A stretch of 64,000 bases of DNA from Aeromicrobium phoceense (GTDB taxonomy: Bacteria > Actinomycetota > Actinomycetes > Propionibacteriales > Nocardioidaceae): assembly GCF_013868155.1 (NCBI RefSeq), contig NZ_JACEOG010000002.1:124001-188000 (forward strand), read 5' to 3'. The notes beneath the pieces were generated by a model, which had not been told where the DNA came from, searched no databases, and saw nothing but the letters and a program-made list of their open reading frames with translations. The position numbers were made by a program, and so were the translations under genes. Shown here piece after piece: positions 24,618 through 32,876 of the stretch (position 1 is the first letter of the stretch; each line of letters opens with the position of its first letter).

Positions 24618-26616
24618 CACGCGGAACTATGGACACCCACTGAGGTTCGGCGTCGAGACGTCGGCTCCCGCTGAGACAGGCCACGACGTCGCTGTCCTGG
24701 CTGGGGAGGAGGCGCTGACGCTCGCGGCGTGGTCGGCCGCGCGCACCGAGGGTGTCGTGCTCGCGCCCCGGATCGCGGTGGACGACCGGGCCCCAGCGAT
24801 GGTCGCGCGGGCCGCGGGCAGCCTCCAGTCGCTGTCGGGCGGCCGGGTGGAGCTCGTGCTCGAGTCCGAGGACGCGGACGCGGTGACCGCCGTGATCGAG
24901 GCCGTTCGTGCCCTGGAGGTCGACCGGCCGATCCCGATCTGGCTGAGCGGATCGGATCCGGAGATCGTGGCCCTCGCCGGCCGGATCGCCGACGGGCTGG
25001 TCGTCGGCGTGGACGAGTTCGGCGCCGACATCAACGCTGCCATCGACAGAGCAGCGACCGAGGCCGGCCGCGACGTACGGGAGGTCCGCCGCGCGGTCGT
25101 GCTGAGTGACGAGCGCTCCGCCGAGAACCTCATCACGCTGGTCGTCCATCACGGCGTCAGCTCCTTCGCGCTCCGGTCAGGCACCGTGGACGAGGGGCTG
25201 GTGCACGCCGTCCGCGCGGGCGCCGAGCGCGCCCTGCCGCCCGGCGCACTCTCCGCGCGTCCGATCCGCCGCGCCGACGTCCGCGCCCTCCGTCGCCCCG
25301 GCATCGGCTACGACCTCGTCCCCGAGGGCTTGGCCGAGACCGCCGTGGAACCCGGCGACCCGGCGTTCCCCTCCGTCCGCTCCACCTACCTGCGCGGCGG
25401 CGACCCGGGCCTCGTGCTGCGTCCGTCCACGGTCGACGAGGTCGTCAGTGCGATCGAGTTCGCGCGCACGCACCGGCACCTCCCGCTCGGCATCCGCAGC
25501 GGTGGCCACGGGATCAGCGGCCGCTCCACGAACGACGGCGGCCTGGTGATCGACCTCGGCCGGCTCGACGAGATCACCGTGCTCGACGAGTCCAGCCGTC
25601 TCGTCCGCATCGGTCCCGGCGCCCGCTGGCGCGACGTGGCGACCGCGCTGCAGCCGCACGGCTGGGCGCTGAGCTCGGGCGACTACGGGGGAGTGGGCGT
25701 CGGCGGGCTGGCGACCGCGGGCGGCATCGGGTTCCTCGGCCGCAAGCACGGCCTCACGATCGACCACCTCACGGCCGTCGAGATGGTGATGGCCGACGGC
25801 AGCGTCGTGCGCGCCACCGCGGACGAGAGTCCCGAGCTGTTCTGGGCGGCTCGCGGCGCCGGCGCCAACTTCGGCGTCGCCGTCGCGTTCGAGTTCGCGG
25901 TGGACGAGGTGGGCGACGTCGGCTGGGCGCAGCTGACGTTCCGCGCCCCCGACCCCGCGGCCTACCTCGAGTCCTTCGGCCGCGTGGTCGCCGACCTGCC
26001 GCGCGAGACCACGCCCTTCCTCATCCTCGGGCAGGGCATGGCGCAGATCATGGCGATGGTCGACTCCGCCGACCCCGAGCTGATCATCGGCCAGCTCCAG
26101 CCGTTCGCCGATGCCGCGCCACTGACCCAGCAGCAGGTCGTGATCGCCCCGTACGCCGCGGTCATGAACATGTTCCCCGAGTCCCCGCACCAGGGTCGTG
26201 GGGAGCCGGTCTCCCGCTCGGTCCTCGCGCGCGAGATCACGCCGGGCTTCGCGTCCGCGTCGGACGACCTCATCAACAGTGGCGCCTCGCACTTCTTCCA
26301 GATCCGCACGGTGGGCGGCGCGATCGCCGACGTGCCGGCGGACGCCACCGCCTACGCGCACCGCGACGCGGGCTTCTCGCTCACCGTGATGGGCTCCAAC
26401 GCGCAGCGCCTCGACCGCTGGTTCGAGCCCGTGCGACGCCAGTCGAACGGCCTGTACCTCAGCTTCGAGAGCGGACGGGACCCCGAGCGGATCACCGACG
26501 CGTTCCCGCCCGCGACGCTCGAGCGGCTGCGCCGGCTCAAGGCCGAGCTCGACCCCGACAACCTGTTTCGCGACAACTTCAACATCGCCCCTGCCGAGAC
26601 GAGGAGTGCCTCATGA
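24610..26616 (+). CDS. Fusion of a shortened luciferase-like domain with a BBE-type FAD-linked oxidase
   Basis: 668 residues. Residues about 1-210 look like a shortened LLM (bacterial luciferase-like) domain (AAWSAARTEGVVLAPRIAV, AGSLQSLSGGRVELVLE, GRIADGLVVGV), related to the next gene. Residues about 250-660 are an FAD-linked oxidase: the PCMH domain has RSGGHGISGR with the His used for 8-alpha-histidyl FAD attachment, then GVGVGGLATAGGIGFLGR, and the BBE C-terminus LDPDNLFRDNFNI. No second (Cys) flavin link is evident, since HGLTIDHL replaces the usual Cys motif. GTG 24610 is leaderless. It heads a three-gene operon. Confidence 0.85.
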   Translation: MSTTRNYGHPLRFGVETSAPAETGHDVAVLAGEEALTLAAWSAARTEGVVLAPRIAVDDRAPAMVARAAGSLQSLSGGRVELVLESEDADAVTAVIEAVRALEVDRPIPIWLSGSDPEIVALAGRIADGLVVGVDEFGADINAAIDRAATEAGRDVREVRRAVVLSDERSAENLITLVVHHGVSSFALRSGTVDEGLVHAVRAGAERALPPGALSARPIRRADVRALRRPGIGYDLVPEGLAETAVEPGDPAFPSVRSTYLRGGDPGLVLRPSTVDEVVSAIEFARTHRHLPLGIRSGGHGISGRSTNDGGLVIDLGRLDEITVLDESSRLVRIGPGARWRDVATALQPHGWALSSGDYGGVGVGGLATAGGIGFLGRKHGLTIDHLTAVEMVMADGSVVRATADESPELFWAARGAGANFGVAVAFEFAVDEVGDVGWAQLTFRAPDPAAYLESFGRVVADLPRETTPFLILGQGMAQIMAMVDSADPELIIGQLQPFADAAPLTQQQVVIAPYAAVMNMFPESPHQGRGEPVSRSVLAREITPGFASASDDLINSGASHFFQIRTVGGAIADVPADATAYAHRDAGFSLTVMGSNAQRLDRWFEPVRRQSNGLYLSFESGRDPERITDAFPPATLERLRRLKAELDPDNLFRDNFNIAPAETRSAS

Positions 26617-27488
26617 CCGACACCACCGACTACGGACACGACCTGCTGTTCGGCACCTTCGTGACCCCCGTGAACCGGCCCGTCCACCGGGCCGTCGAGC
26701 AGGCGATCGTCGCCGACCGCGCGGGCCTGGACCTGGTGACGTTCCAGGACCACCCCTATGTCGCGAAGTTCCACGACACGTCGACGCTGCTCGCGTACGC
26801 CGCCGCGAAGACCGAGCGGATCCGGCTGGCGGCGAACGTCACCAACCTCCCGCTGCGCCCGCCCGCCGTGCTCGCGCGCTCGATCGCGACGCTGGACCAG
26901 CTCAGCGGCGGCCGGATCGAGCTCGGCCTCGGCGCCGGCGCCTTCTGGGACGGCGTCGAGGCCATGGGTGGCCCCCGGCGCACGCCCGGCGAGTCGATCG
27001 AGGCACTCGAGGAGGCCATCGCGATCATCCGCGGGATCTGGGACACCGAGGACACGAGCGTCCTGTCGGTGCGGGGGAAGCACTACGACGTGCACGGCGC
27101 CAAGCGCGGGCCGGCTCCCGCGCACCCGGTCGAGATCTGGGTCGGCGCCTACAAGCCGCGCATCCTGCGCATGACCGGTCGCGTGGCCGACGGCTGGCTG
27201 CCGTCGCTGGCGTACCTCGAGAAGGGCCCGGCGGAGCTGGCCGACATGAACCGCCGGATCGACGACGCGGCGACGGGCGCGGGACGCGACCCGCGCGACA
27301 TCCGCCGCTTCCTCAACCTGGCCGGGGACCTCTCGGCCGAGCAGCTCGCGGAGATCGCGCTGGCCTACGGCACGAGCGGCTTCATCCTCGCCTCGGACGA
27401 CACGGCCACGACCGAGAGGTTCGCCGCGGAGATCGCTCCGGCCGTCCGCGAGCTCGTCACCGCCGAACGCGGGGCGCACCGTGACTGA
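26613..27488 (+). CDS. LLM class flavin-dependent oxidoreductase
   Basis: 291-residue luciferase-like TIM barrel using reduced FMN or F420. Landmarks are TTLLAYAAAKTERI-like strands (TLLAYAAAKTERIRLAAN), LDQLSGGRIELGLGAGAFW and the C-terminal GRVADGWLPS. It overlaps the preceding stop by 4 nt (ATGA). The long insert after GLGAGAF (about 105-180) present here is missing from the LLM-like half of the upstream fusion. Probably a partner enzyme in oxidation of the same small molecule. Confidence 0.87.
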   Translation: MTDTTDYGHDLLFGTFVTPVNRPVHRAVEQAIVADRAGLDLVTFQDHPYVAKFHDTSTLLAYAAAKTERIRLAANVTNLPLRPPAVLARSIATLDQLSGGRIELGLGAGAFWDGVEAMGGPRRTPGESIEALEEAIAIIRGIWDTEDTSVLSVRGKHYDVHGAKRGPAPAHPVEIWVGAYKPRILRMTGRVADGWLPSLAYLEKGPAELADMNRRIDDAATGAGRDPRDIRRFLNLAGDLSAEQLAEIALAYGTSGFILASDDTATTERFAAEIAPAVRELVTAERGAHRD

Positions 27489-27957
27489 GTGGCTCGACGC
27501 CGAGGAGCAGCGCACGTGGCGCAGCGTCCTGGCGATGCACGACGACCTGATGACGGCGCTTGCCCAGGGCCTCAAGGCCGAGTCCGACATCTCGGCGGCG
27601 GACTACGCCGTGCTGGCGAACCTCTCGGAGGCGCCCGACGGGGTCCTCCGTGCGCGGGACCTTCGTTGCCACCTGCGCTGGGAGAAGAGCCGACTGGCCC
27701 ACCACGTGCGCCGGATGGAGCAACGGGGACTCGTGCGCCGCGACGCGTGCCTTGACGACGGGCGGGCTCCCTTGGTGAGCATCACCGAGAGCGGCCGGGC
27801 CGCCATCGATTCCGCCGCACCGGCACACGTGGCGCAGGTCCGGGAGCTGTTCTTCGACGTGCTCACGCCGACGCAGCTCGCCACACTGCGCGAGGCGGCG
27901 GAGGCCGTGGTCGCCCGCATCGCCCTCACCGAGGACGATGCGGACGCCGCCTGCTGA
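27481..27957 (+). CDS. MarR family transcriptional regulator
   Basis: 158 residues with winged helix (ISAADYAVLANLSEAP, LRARDLRCHLRWEKSRLAHHVRRME, wing DDGRAPLVSITESG). GTG 27481 overlaps the LLM stop by 8 nt, so it is the last gene of the operon and is likely to repress it through the paired GTTGA-N4-TCAAC sites at 24574-24617. Confidence 0.87.
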   Translation: MTEWLDAEEQRTWRSVLAMHDDLMTALAQGLKAESDISAADYAVLANLSEAPDGVLRARDLRCHLRWEKSRLAHHVRRMEQRGLVRRDACLDDGRAPLVSITESGRAAIDSAAPAHVAQVRELFFDVLTPTQLATLREAAEAVVARIALTEDDADAAC

Positions 27958-28386
27958 TCACTTGCCGATGAGGGGCTTCTTCGGGGTCAGCCCGCTGATG
28001 AGCAGGCTGAGGCCGGCGCCGACCAGCCAGATGTCCTTCGCGATGGCCGTGCCGTCCTGGCTCGGCCGGAAGCTCGAGCCCTCGGCGGTCATGCCGGGCG
28101 TGCTCAGGTACATCTTGATCATGCCGCCGCCGAACGCGGTCAGGGCGGCGCCGGCGATCGCCGACGGAACGAAGGGCGCCAGCAGGGCGGCGCCGAGGGC
28201 GATCTCGCCCTTGCTCAGCGCCTTGCCGAACGACTCCGGATCCATGTCGCCCGCCTGCGGGACGGCGTTCGTCGCCATGCCCTGAAGCCCTGCTGCTGCC
28301 TCGGGCGGGAGGTTCCGCTTGTTCAGGCCGCTGTTGAGGATGAACGCTCCGGTGGCGAGTCGCAGCGGGACATGGCTCAGCTTCAT
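27958..28386 (-). CDS. DoxX family membrane protein
   Basis: 142 residues with about four hydrophobic segments. The N-terminal LRLATGAFILNSGLNK is typical of DoxX-like proteins; further on are GKALSKGEIALGAALL and KDIWLVGAGLSLL. DoxX proteins are small quinone-linked or redox-stress membrane subunits; the function here is unknown. Convergent with the MarR gene, directly abutting it. Confidence 0.75.
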   Translation of the reverse strand: MKLSHVPLRLATGAFILNSGLNKRNLPPEAAAGLQGMATNAVPQAGDMDPESFGKALSKGEIALGAALLAPFVPSAIAGAALTAFGGGMIKMYLSTPGMTAEGSSFRPSQDGTAIAKDIWLVGAGLSLLISGLTPKKPLIGK

Positions 28387-28414
28387 GGGGATCTCCTTCG
28401 AGGTGGGTTCCCCT

Positions 28415-29050
28415 TCACGCTACGTCGGAAGTCGCCTCCCCGCGCCTCAGGACGGTGACCGCGAAATCGGAGTCCGCCTCGAACGGATCGAGGTGCCAGG
28501 TGGAGAAGCGGTGCTCGACGCGTGCGATCCCGCGGCTCGCCAGCGTGGCCAGGTCGGCGTCGTACTGCTCGAACGGGTAGGTCGCCTCCGGCCGGCAGCC
28601 GATCACGACGCGCCCACCCGGACGGGTCACCTCGCAGAGCCGCTCGAGCACACGCAGCTCGGTGCCGGGCGCCACGAAGACCAGCACGTTGCCGGCGCAG
28701 ATCACGAGGTCCACCTGGTCGCCGCCGACGTCGTCCGTCGTCAGCTCACTGAGGTCCGCGACGGCGTACGACGGGCCGGGGTGGTCGGTCTCCGCGGCCG
28801 CGATGAGCTCGGGATCGACGTCCACGCCGAACGCGACGTGGCCGGCTGCCTGCAGCGCCGCGGCCATCCGGCCGGTGCCGCAGCCCGCGTCGAGGACCCG
28901 CGACCCGCGCTCGGCCAGCATGTCGGCGAACCGCGCCTCGCCGAGCAGGTCCTTGCCCTCGGCCTCCAGGGCGCGGAAGCGCTCGATGAACCACTGCGAG
29001 TGGCCGGGCTGGGTGTCGGTGAACCACCGTGGCTGAGGGGAGGAGGTCAT
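28415..29050 (-). CDS. Class I SAM-dependent methyltransferase
   Basis: 211 residues with Rossmann motif I VLDAGCGTGRMAAAL, acidic loop VDVDPELIAAAE, motif DLVICAGNVLVF, and GGRVVIGCRP. The substrate cannot be deduced. ATG 29050 begins MTSSPQPRWF; the longer reading frame upstream runs into the divergent promoter. Divergent from the CMD/ECF41 pair. Confidence 0.85.
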   Translation of the reverse strand: MTSSPQPRWFTDTQPGHSQWFIERFRALEAEGKDLLGEARFADMLAERGSRVLDAGCGTGRMAAALQAAGHVAFGVDVDPELIAAAETDHPGPSYAVADLSELTTDDVGGDQVDLVICAGNVLVFVAPGTELRVLERLCEVTRPGGRVVIGCRPEATYPFEQYDADLATLASRGIARVEHRFSTWHLDPFEADSDFAVTVLRRGEATSDVA

Positions 29051-29071
29051 GCGGCCATCCTCCTCCACGGG

Positions 29072-29098
29072 TGTCACGGAACGGCCGCGGCCGGTGTC
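29072..29098 (+). promoter_or_regulatory. Candidate ECF41 sigma-factor promoter
   Basis: TGTCACG (29072-29078), 16 nt, then TGTC (29095-29098). The described ECF41 target consensus is TGTCACA about 16 nt before CGTC, so one base differs in each element. It lies 45 nt upstream of the CMD gene that is paired with the ECF41 sigma gene, where autoregulated ECF41 promoters are found. Confidence 0.6.
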
Positions 29099-29142
29099 TT
29101 CATGCTGAGCGACCTCGACCGAGGTCCGACGAAGGAGAAGCC

Positions 29143-29727
29143 ATGACCAGCTCGTTCCGGATCCCCGCCGCACCGATGACCTCGCCGGTGGCCCGCGCCG
29201 TCTCGGCGGCCGCTCGCCGGATGTACGGGCGCGTCCCCGACCTGGTGCCGGTGATGTGGCACCACCCGAAGCTGCTGCGCTCGGTGTTGGCGTGGGAGCG
29301 GCGCGTCGGCGCGTGGGACGCCCTCGACCCGCACCTCAAGTCGTTCGCGGTGATGGCCTCGGCCGCGAGCATCGGGTGCAGCTGGTGCCTCGACTTCGGC
29401 TACTACCTGGCGCACGACGAGGGGCTCGACGAGCGCAAGGTGCGCGAGGTGCCCCGCTGGCGCGACTCCGACGTCTTCACGCCCCTGGAGCGCGACGTGA
29501 TGGCCTACGCGGAGGCCATGACGGCGACCCCACCGACCGTCACGGACGAGCAGGTCGCGAGCCTGCGTGAGGCGTTGGGCGACGCGGCACTCGTGGAGTT
29601 GACCATGATGGTGGCCGTGGAGAACCAACGATCGCGCTTCAACTCGGCGGCGGGCCTGGCCAGCCAGGGCTTCAGCGACGTGTGCGAGCTGCCCCTGGTG
29701 GAGGGCCCGAAGGCGGAAGCTCAGTGA
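29143..29727 (+). CDS. Carboxymuconolactone decarboxylase family protein (ECF41 partner)
   Basis: 194 residues of the CMD/AhpD fold. The CxxC redox pair is in SIGCSWCLDFGYYLAHDEG, with DPHLKSFAVMASA before it and AVENQRSRFNSA near the C-terminus. Such COE-type proteins (carboxymuconolactone decarboxylase, oxidoreductase or epimerase) are the characteristic neighbours of ECF41 sigma factors. AAGGAG precedes ATG 29143. The stop overlaps the sigma gene's GTG by 3 nt. Enzyme activity is unknown. Confidence 0.87.
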   Translation: MTSSFRIPAAPMTSPVARAVSAAARRMYGRVPDLVPVMWHHPKLLRSVLAWERRVGAWDALDPHLKSFAVMASAASIGCSWCLDFGYYLAHDEGLDERKVREVPRWRDSDVFTPLERDVMAYAEAMTATPPTVTDEQVASLREALGDAALVELTMMVAVENQRSRFNSAAGLASQGFSDVCELPLVEGPKAEAQ

Positions 29728-30590
29728 CGGACGTCCTCGCCGAGTTCACGGCGCACCGCCCGCTGCTGTTCACCGTGGCCTACGAGATGCTCGGCTCCGC
29801 GGCGGACGCCGAGGACGTGGTGCAGGAGGTCTGGCTGCGCTGGAGCGCCGACGACCGCGAGGACGTGCAGGAGCCGCGCGCCTACCTCGTGCGGATCGCC
29901 ACCCGCCTGGCGCTCAACCGCCTGCGCACGCTGGCCCGGCAGCGCGAGTCGTACGTCGGCCCGTGGCTGCCCGAGCCCCTCGAGACGGTGCCGGACGTCG
30001 CGGACGACGTCGCGCTCGCCGAGTCGGTCTCGACTGCGATGCTGCTCGTCCTGGAGACGCTCGGCAGCACCGAGCGCGCCGTCTTCGTGCTGCGCGAGGT
30101 CTTCGACCTGCCATACGACGAGATCGCCGCCGCGGTGGACCGCACGCCCGACAACGTCCGTCAGATCGCGCGACGGGCGCGGGCGCACGTGGCCGCCAGG
30201 CGGCCCAGGTCGGAGGTCACGGCGCAGGAGCGCACCGAGGTCCTCGTGCGGTTCCAGCGGGCGATCGCCGAGGGCGACCTGCAGCAGCTGCTGGACGTGA
30301 TCTCACCCGACGTCGTCCTGATCAGCGACGGGGGAGGGAAGGCCAGCGCGGCGCGCCGGCCGATCCTGGGCCGCGACAAGGTGCTGCGCTTCCTGGCCGG
30401 CGTGATGCCGGCCGACATGCGGGTGGAGCCGGTGTGGATCAATGGCGAGAACGGCCTCGTGATCAGCGAGGCCGGAGCCGTGACCGCGATCGCGACCGCG
30501 GTGGTGGAGGGCGGAGTGGTGACGGCCCTGCACATCGTGCGGAACCCGGACAAGCTCTCGCTGCCCGGGCCCGTCCGTCTCACACGCTGA
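29724..30590 (+). CDS. sigJ: ECF41 (SigJ-like) RNA polymerase sigma factor
   Basis: 288 residues. Region 2 (about 8-75: AYEMLGSAADAEDVVQEVWLRW) and region 4 (about 110-165: LREVFDLPYDEIAAAV) are followed by a fused SnoaL-like domain. ECF41 hallmarks are all present: WLPEPLE in the linker, DGGGK in the extension, and NPDKL near the C-terminus. No anti-sigma gene is needed, since the C-terminal domain itself modulates activity in this group. GTG 29724 is coupled to the CMD gene through GTGA. The symbol sigJ is by similarity to the mycobacterial relative. Confidence 0.9.
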   Translation: MTDVLAEFTAHRPLLFTVAYEMLGSAADAEDVVQEVWLRWSADDREDVQEPRAYLVRIATRLALNRLRTLARQRESYVGPWLPEPLETVPDVADDVALAESVSTAMLLVLETLGSTERAVFVLREVFDLPYDEIAAAVDRTPDNVRQIARRARAHVAARRPRSEVTAQERTEVLVRFQRAIAEGDLQQLLDVISPDVVLISDGGGKASAARRPILGRDKVLRFLAGVMPADMRVEPVWINGENGLVISEAGAVTAIATAVVEGGVVTALHIVRNPDKLSLPGPVRLTR

Positions 30591-30591
30591 C

Positions 30592-31368
30592 TCAGGAGAG
30601 CCTGCGGCGGTAGACGGTCATTGCGAGCACGTACGCGGCCACGAGGAGGGCGAGGCACCAGGCCACCGCCACCACGAAGTCGCTGCCGACGGGCTGCTGG
30701 TCGAGCAGGCCGCGGATCGCGTCGACGATCGAGGTGACCGGCTGGTGCTCCGCGAAGGCGCGCACCGGACCCGGCATCGTCTCGGTCGGCACGAACGCCG
30801 AGCTGAGGAACGGCAGGAAGATCAGCGGGTACGCGAACGCACTGGCCCCGTCGACGGTCTTCGCGGTGAGGCCGGGGATGACCGCCAGCCAGGTCAGCGC
30901 CAGGGTGAACAGCACCAGCAGGGTGAGCACGCCGAGCCACGCGACCGGTCCGGCGCCGGAGCGGAAGCCCATCAGCAGCGCCACGCCCACCACGACCGCG
31001 AGCGACACCAGGTTCGCCACGAGCGACGTCAGCACGTGCGCCCACAGCACCGACGACCGGGCCACCGGCATCGACTGGAAGCGCTCGAAGATGCCGCCCT
31101 GCAGGTCCATGAACAGCCGGAACGCCGTGTACGCGATTCCGGACGCCACGGTGATCAGCAGGATCCCGGGCAGCAGGTAGTCGACGTAGGCCTCGGTGCC
31201 GACCTCGATCGCGCCGCCGAACACGTAGACGAACAGCAGCATGAACATGATCGGCATGATCGTCGTGGTGATGATCGTGTCGGGGCTGCGCAGGATGTGC
31301 CGCAGCGAGCGGCCGGTCAGTGCGGCCGTGTCGCTGCCGCCAGTCCATCGAACACCGTGCGTGGTCAT
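30592..31368 (-). CDS. ABC-2 type transporter permease
   Basis: 258 residues with six hydrophobic segments: IITTTIMPIMFMLLFVYVF after a cytoplasmic N-terminus, then an amphipathic ERFQSMPVARS element, ASAFAYPLIFLPFLSSAFVP, and a C-terminal anchor. This is the DrrB-like permease of an export ABC system. It overlaps the ATPase gene by 4 nt and, with DUF1048 and PadR genes, forms a four-gene operon. The cargo is probably a drug or lipid. Confidence 0.87.
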   Translation of the reverse strand: MTTHGVRWTGGSDTAALTGRSLRHILRSPDTIITTTIMPIMFMLLFVYVFGGAIEVGTEAYVDYLLPGILLITVASGIAYTAFRLFMDLQGGIFERFQSMPVARSSVLWAHVLTSLVANLVSLAVVVGVALLMGFRSGAGPVAWLGVLTLLVLFTLALTWLAVIPGLTAKTVDGASAFAYPLIFLPFLSSAFVPTETMPGPVRAFAEHQPVTSIVDAIRGLLDQQPVGSDFVVAVAWCLALLVAAYVLAMTVYRRRLS

Positions 31369-32117
31369 GCCGCCTCCTTCTCGAGGATCGCGAGGAACAC
31401 GTCCTCGAGACTGGGTTGCTTCTCGACGTACTCGACCTTCGCCGGCGGCAGCAGCCGCTTGAGCTCAACCAGGGTGCCGTTGGCGATGATCCGGCCGTCG
31501 TGCAGGATCGCGATGCGGTCGGCCAGGTGCTCCGCCTCGTCGAGGTACTGCGTCGTCAGCAGCACCGTGGTGCCGCCGTCGGCGAGCGCCTTGACCGTCT
31601 GCCAGACCTCGAGCCGCGCCTGCGGGTCGAGGCCGGTGGTCGGCTCGTCGAGGAAGATCACCGGCGGGTTGCCGATGAGGCTCATCGCGATGTCGAGGCG
31701 ACGACGCATGCCACCGGAGTAGGTGGACGCGCGGCGGCCGCCGGCCTCGGCGAGGTCGAACCGTTGCAGCAGCTCGTCCGCTACCGCGCCCGCATCGGGG
31801 AGGTGCCGCAGGCGAGCGACCAGCACGAGGTTCTCGCGCCCGGTCAGCATGTCGTCCACGGCGGCGAACTGGCCCGTGAGGCTGATCGCCCCGCGCACCT
31901 CGGCGGCCTGCGTGCCCACGTCGAACCCGGCCACCGAGGCCTCGCCGGCGTCGGGGCGGAGCAGGGTGGCGAGGATCCGCACGAGCGTGGTCTTGCCCGC
32001 CCCGTTCGAGCCGAGCAGGGCGAAGACGCTGCCCGGAGCGACCTCGAGGTCGACCCCGCGCAGCACCTCCACGTCACCGAACGACTTGCGGATCCCGCGG
32101 ACGGCGATGGCGCTCAT
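31365..32117 (-). CDS. ABC transporter ATP-binding protein, DrrA-like
   Basis: 250 residues with Walker A GSNGAGKTT, Q-loop LTGQFAAVD, signature YSGGMRRRLDIAMSL and Walker B PPVIFLDEPTTGLDP. The C-terminal extension VEYVEKQPSLEDVFLAI is typical of daunorubicin-resistance-type ATPases. ATG 32117 overlaps the DUF1048 stop by 4 nt. Pairs with the permease encoded immediately downstream. Confidence 0.92.
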   Translation of the reverse strand: MSAIAVRGIRKSFGDVEVLRGVDLEVAPGSVFALLGSNGAGKTTLVRILATLLRPDAGEASVAGFDVGTQAAEVRGAISLTGQFAAVDDMLTGRENLVLVARLRHLPDAGAVADELLQRFDLAEAGGRRASTYSGGMRRRLDIAMSLIGNPPVIFLDEPTTGLDPQARLEVWQTVKALADGGTTVLLTTQYLDEAEHLADRIAILHDGRIIANGTLVELKRLLPPAKVEYVEKQPSLEDVFLAILEKEAA

Positions 32118-32464
32118 GACCCCACCTCCGTGATCGCCTCGTTGAGCCGCTGGCGCTCCTTCGTCAGCCAGCGACCGGACGGGTAGTTCGTGATGAAGTC
32201 CTCCACGAAGGCCACCGGGTCGTCGCCGACGATGTCGCGCACGGCGGTGCCGTCGGCGGCGCTCTGCTCGAACAGCTCGACCATGTCGTCGAACATCTGC
32301 AGCAGCCCGTCGGCGTCGCTCACGAACACCGCTCCCACCCTCAGGAGGTAGTGCTCGATCGCCTCCGCCGCCGCGCGGTGCGGCTGGGGGAGTGCGGCCA
32401 GGCGCGCCTTGTACTGCCGCCACTGCTTCTTCTCGCCGAACATGCGGGTGATCGGGTTCGTCAT
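32114..32464 (-). CDS. DUF1048 family protein
   Basis: 116-residue helical protein: KQWRQYKARLAALPQPHR, AIEHYLLRVG, DDMVELFEQSAADG, DPVAFVEDFITNY. DUF1048 genes commonly lie between PadR regulators and DrrAB-type ABC exporters, as here. The function is unknown. It overlaps the ATPase gene by 4 nt and follows padR after one base. Confidence 0.82.
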   Translation of the reverse strand: MTNPITRMFGEKKQWRQYKARLAALPQPHRAAAEAIEHYLLRVGAVFVSDADGLLQMFDDMVELFEQSAADGTAVRDIVGDDPVAFVEDFITNYPSGRWLTKERQRLNEAITEVGS

Positions 32465-32465
32465 G

Positions 32466-32798
32466 TCACTTGCCTCCTTCGTGGAGCTGTTCGAGCCGTT
32501 CTGCCAGGAAGCTCCACGTCTCCCAGAACTCGTCGAGGTACTGCTGTCCCTGAGCGTTGAGCGAGTACACCTTGCGCGGTGGACCCTTCTCCGACGGGAC
32601 CTTCTCGACGTCGACGAGCCCGCGCTTCTCGATGCGGATGAGCAGGGCGTACACCGTGCCCTCGGCGATGTCGGTGAATCCCTGTTCGCGCAGGCCCGAG
32701 GTGATCTCGTAGCCGTACGCCGGACGTGCTGCCAGGATCGCCAGGACGATCCCCTCGAGCGTGCCCTTGAGCATCTCGGTCATCTGCTTGCCGCCCAC
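32466..32798 (-). CDS. PadR family transcriptional regulator
   Basis: 110 residues. Typical PadR winged helix: MLKGTLEGIVLAILAARPAYGYEI is split across helix 1 and 2, then EGTVYALLIRIEKRGLV and a dimerisation helix (DEFWETWSFLAERLEQL). GTG 32798 has GGGGTGA upstream; ATG 32783 is a shorter alternative. First gene of the operon, downstream of an inverted-repeat operator, so it probably autorepresses until an exported drug binds. Confidence 0.86.
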   Translation of the reverse strand: MGGKQMTEMLKGTLEGIVLAILAARPAYGYEITSGLREQGFTDIAEGTVYALLIRIEKRGLVDVEKVPSEKGPPRKVYSLNAQGQQYLDEFWETWSFLAERLEQLHEGGK

Positions 32799-32821
32799 GG
32801 TCGCTCACCCCTGTCCACTCA

Positions 32822-32865
32822 GTACTCATTGTCAGTGAGTACCAGTAGATAGCAACACTGAGTAC
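32822..32865. promoter_or_regulatory. PadR operator region
   Basis: GTACTCA-N7-TGAGTAC (32822-32842) is a perfect inverted repeat 23 nt upstream of padR, and a third TGAGTAC half-site lies at 32859-32865. The ATAG and ACTG tracts between are AT-rich, as expected of a promoter. Confidence 0.65.
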
Positions 32866-32876
32866 CTGTCAAGCGG

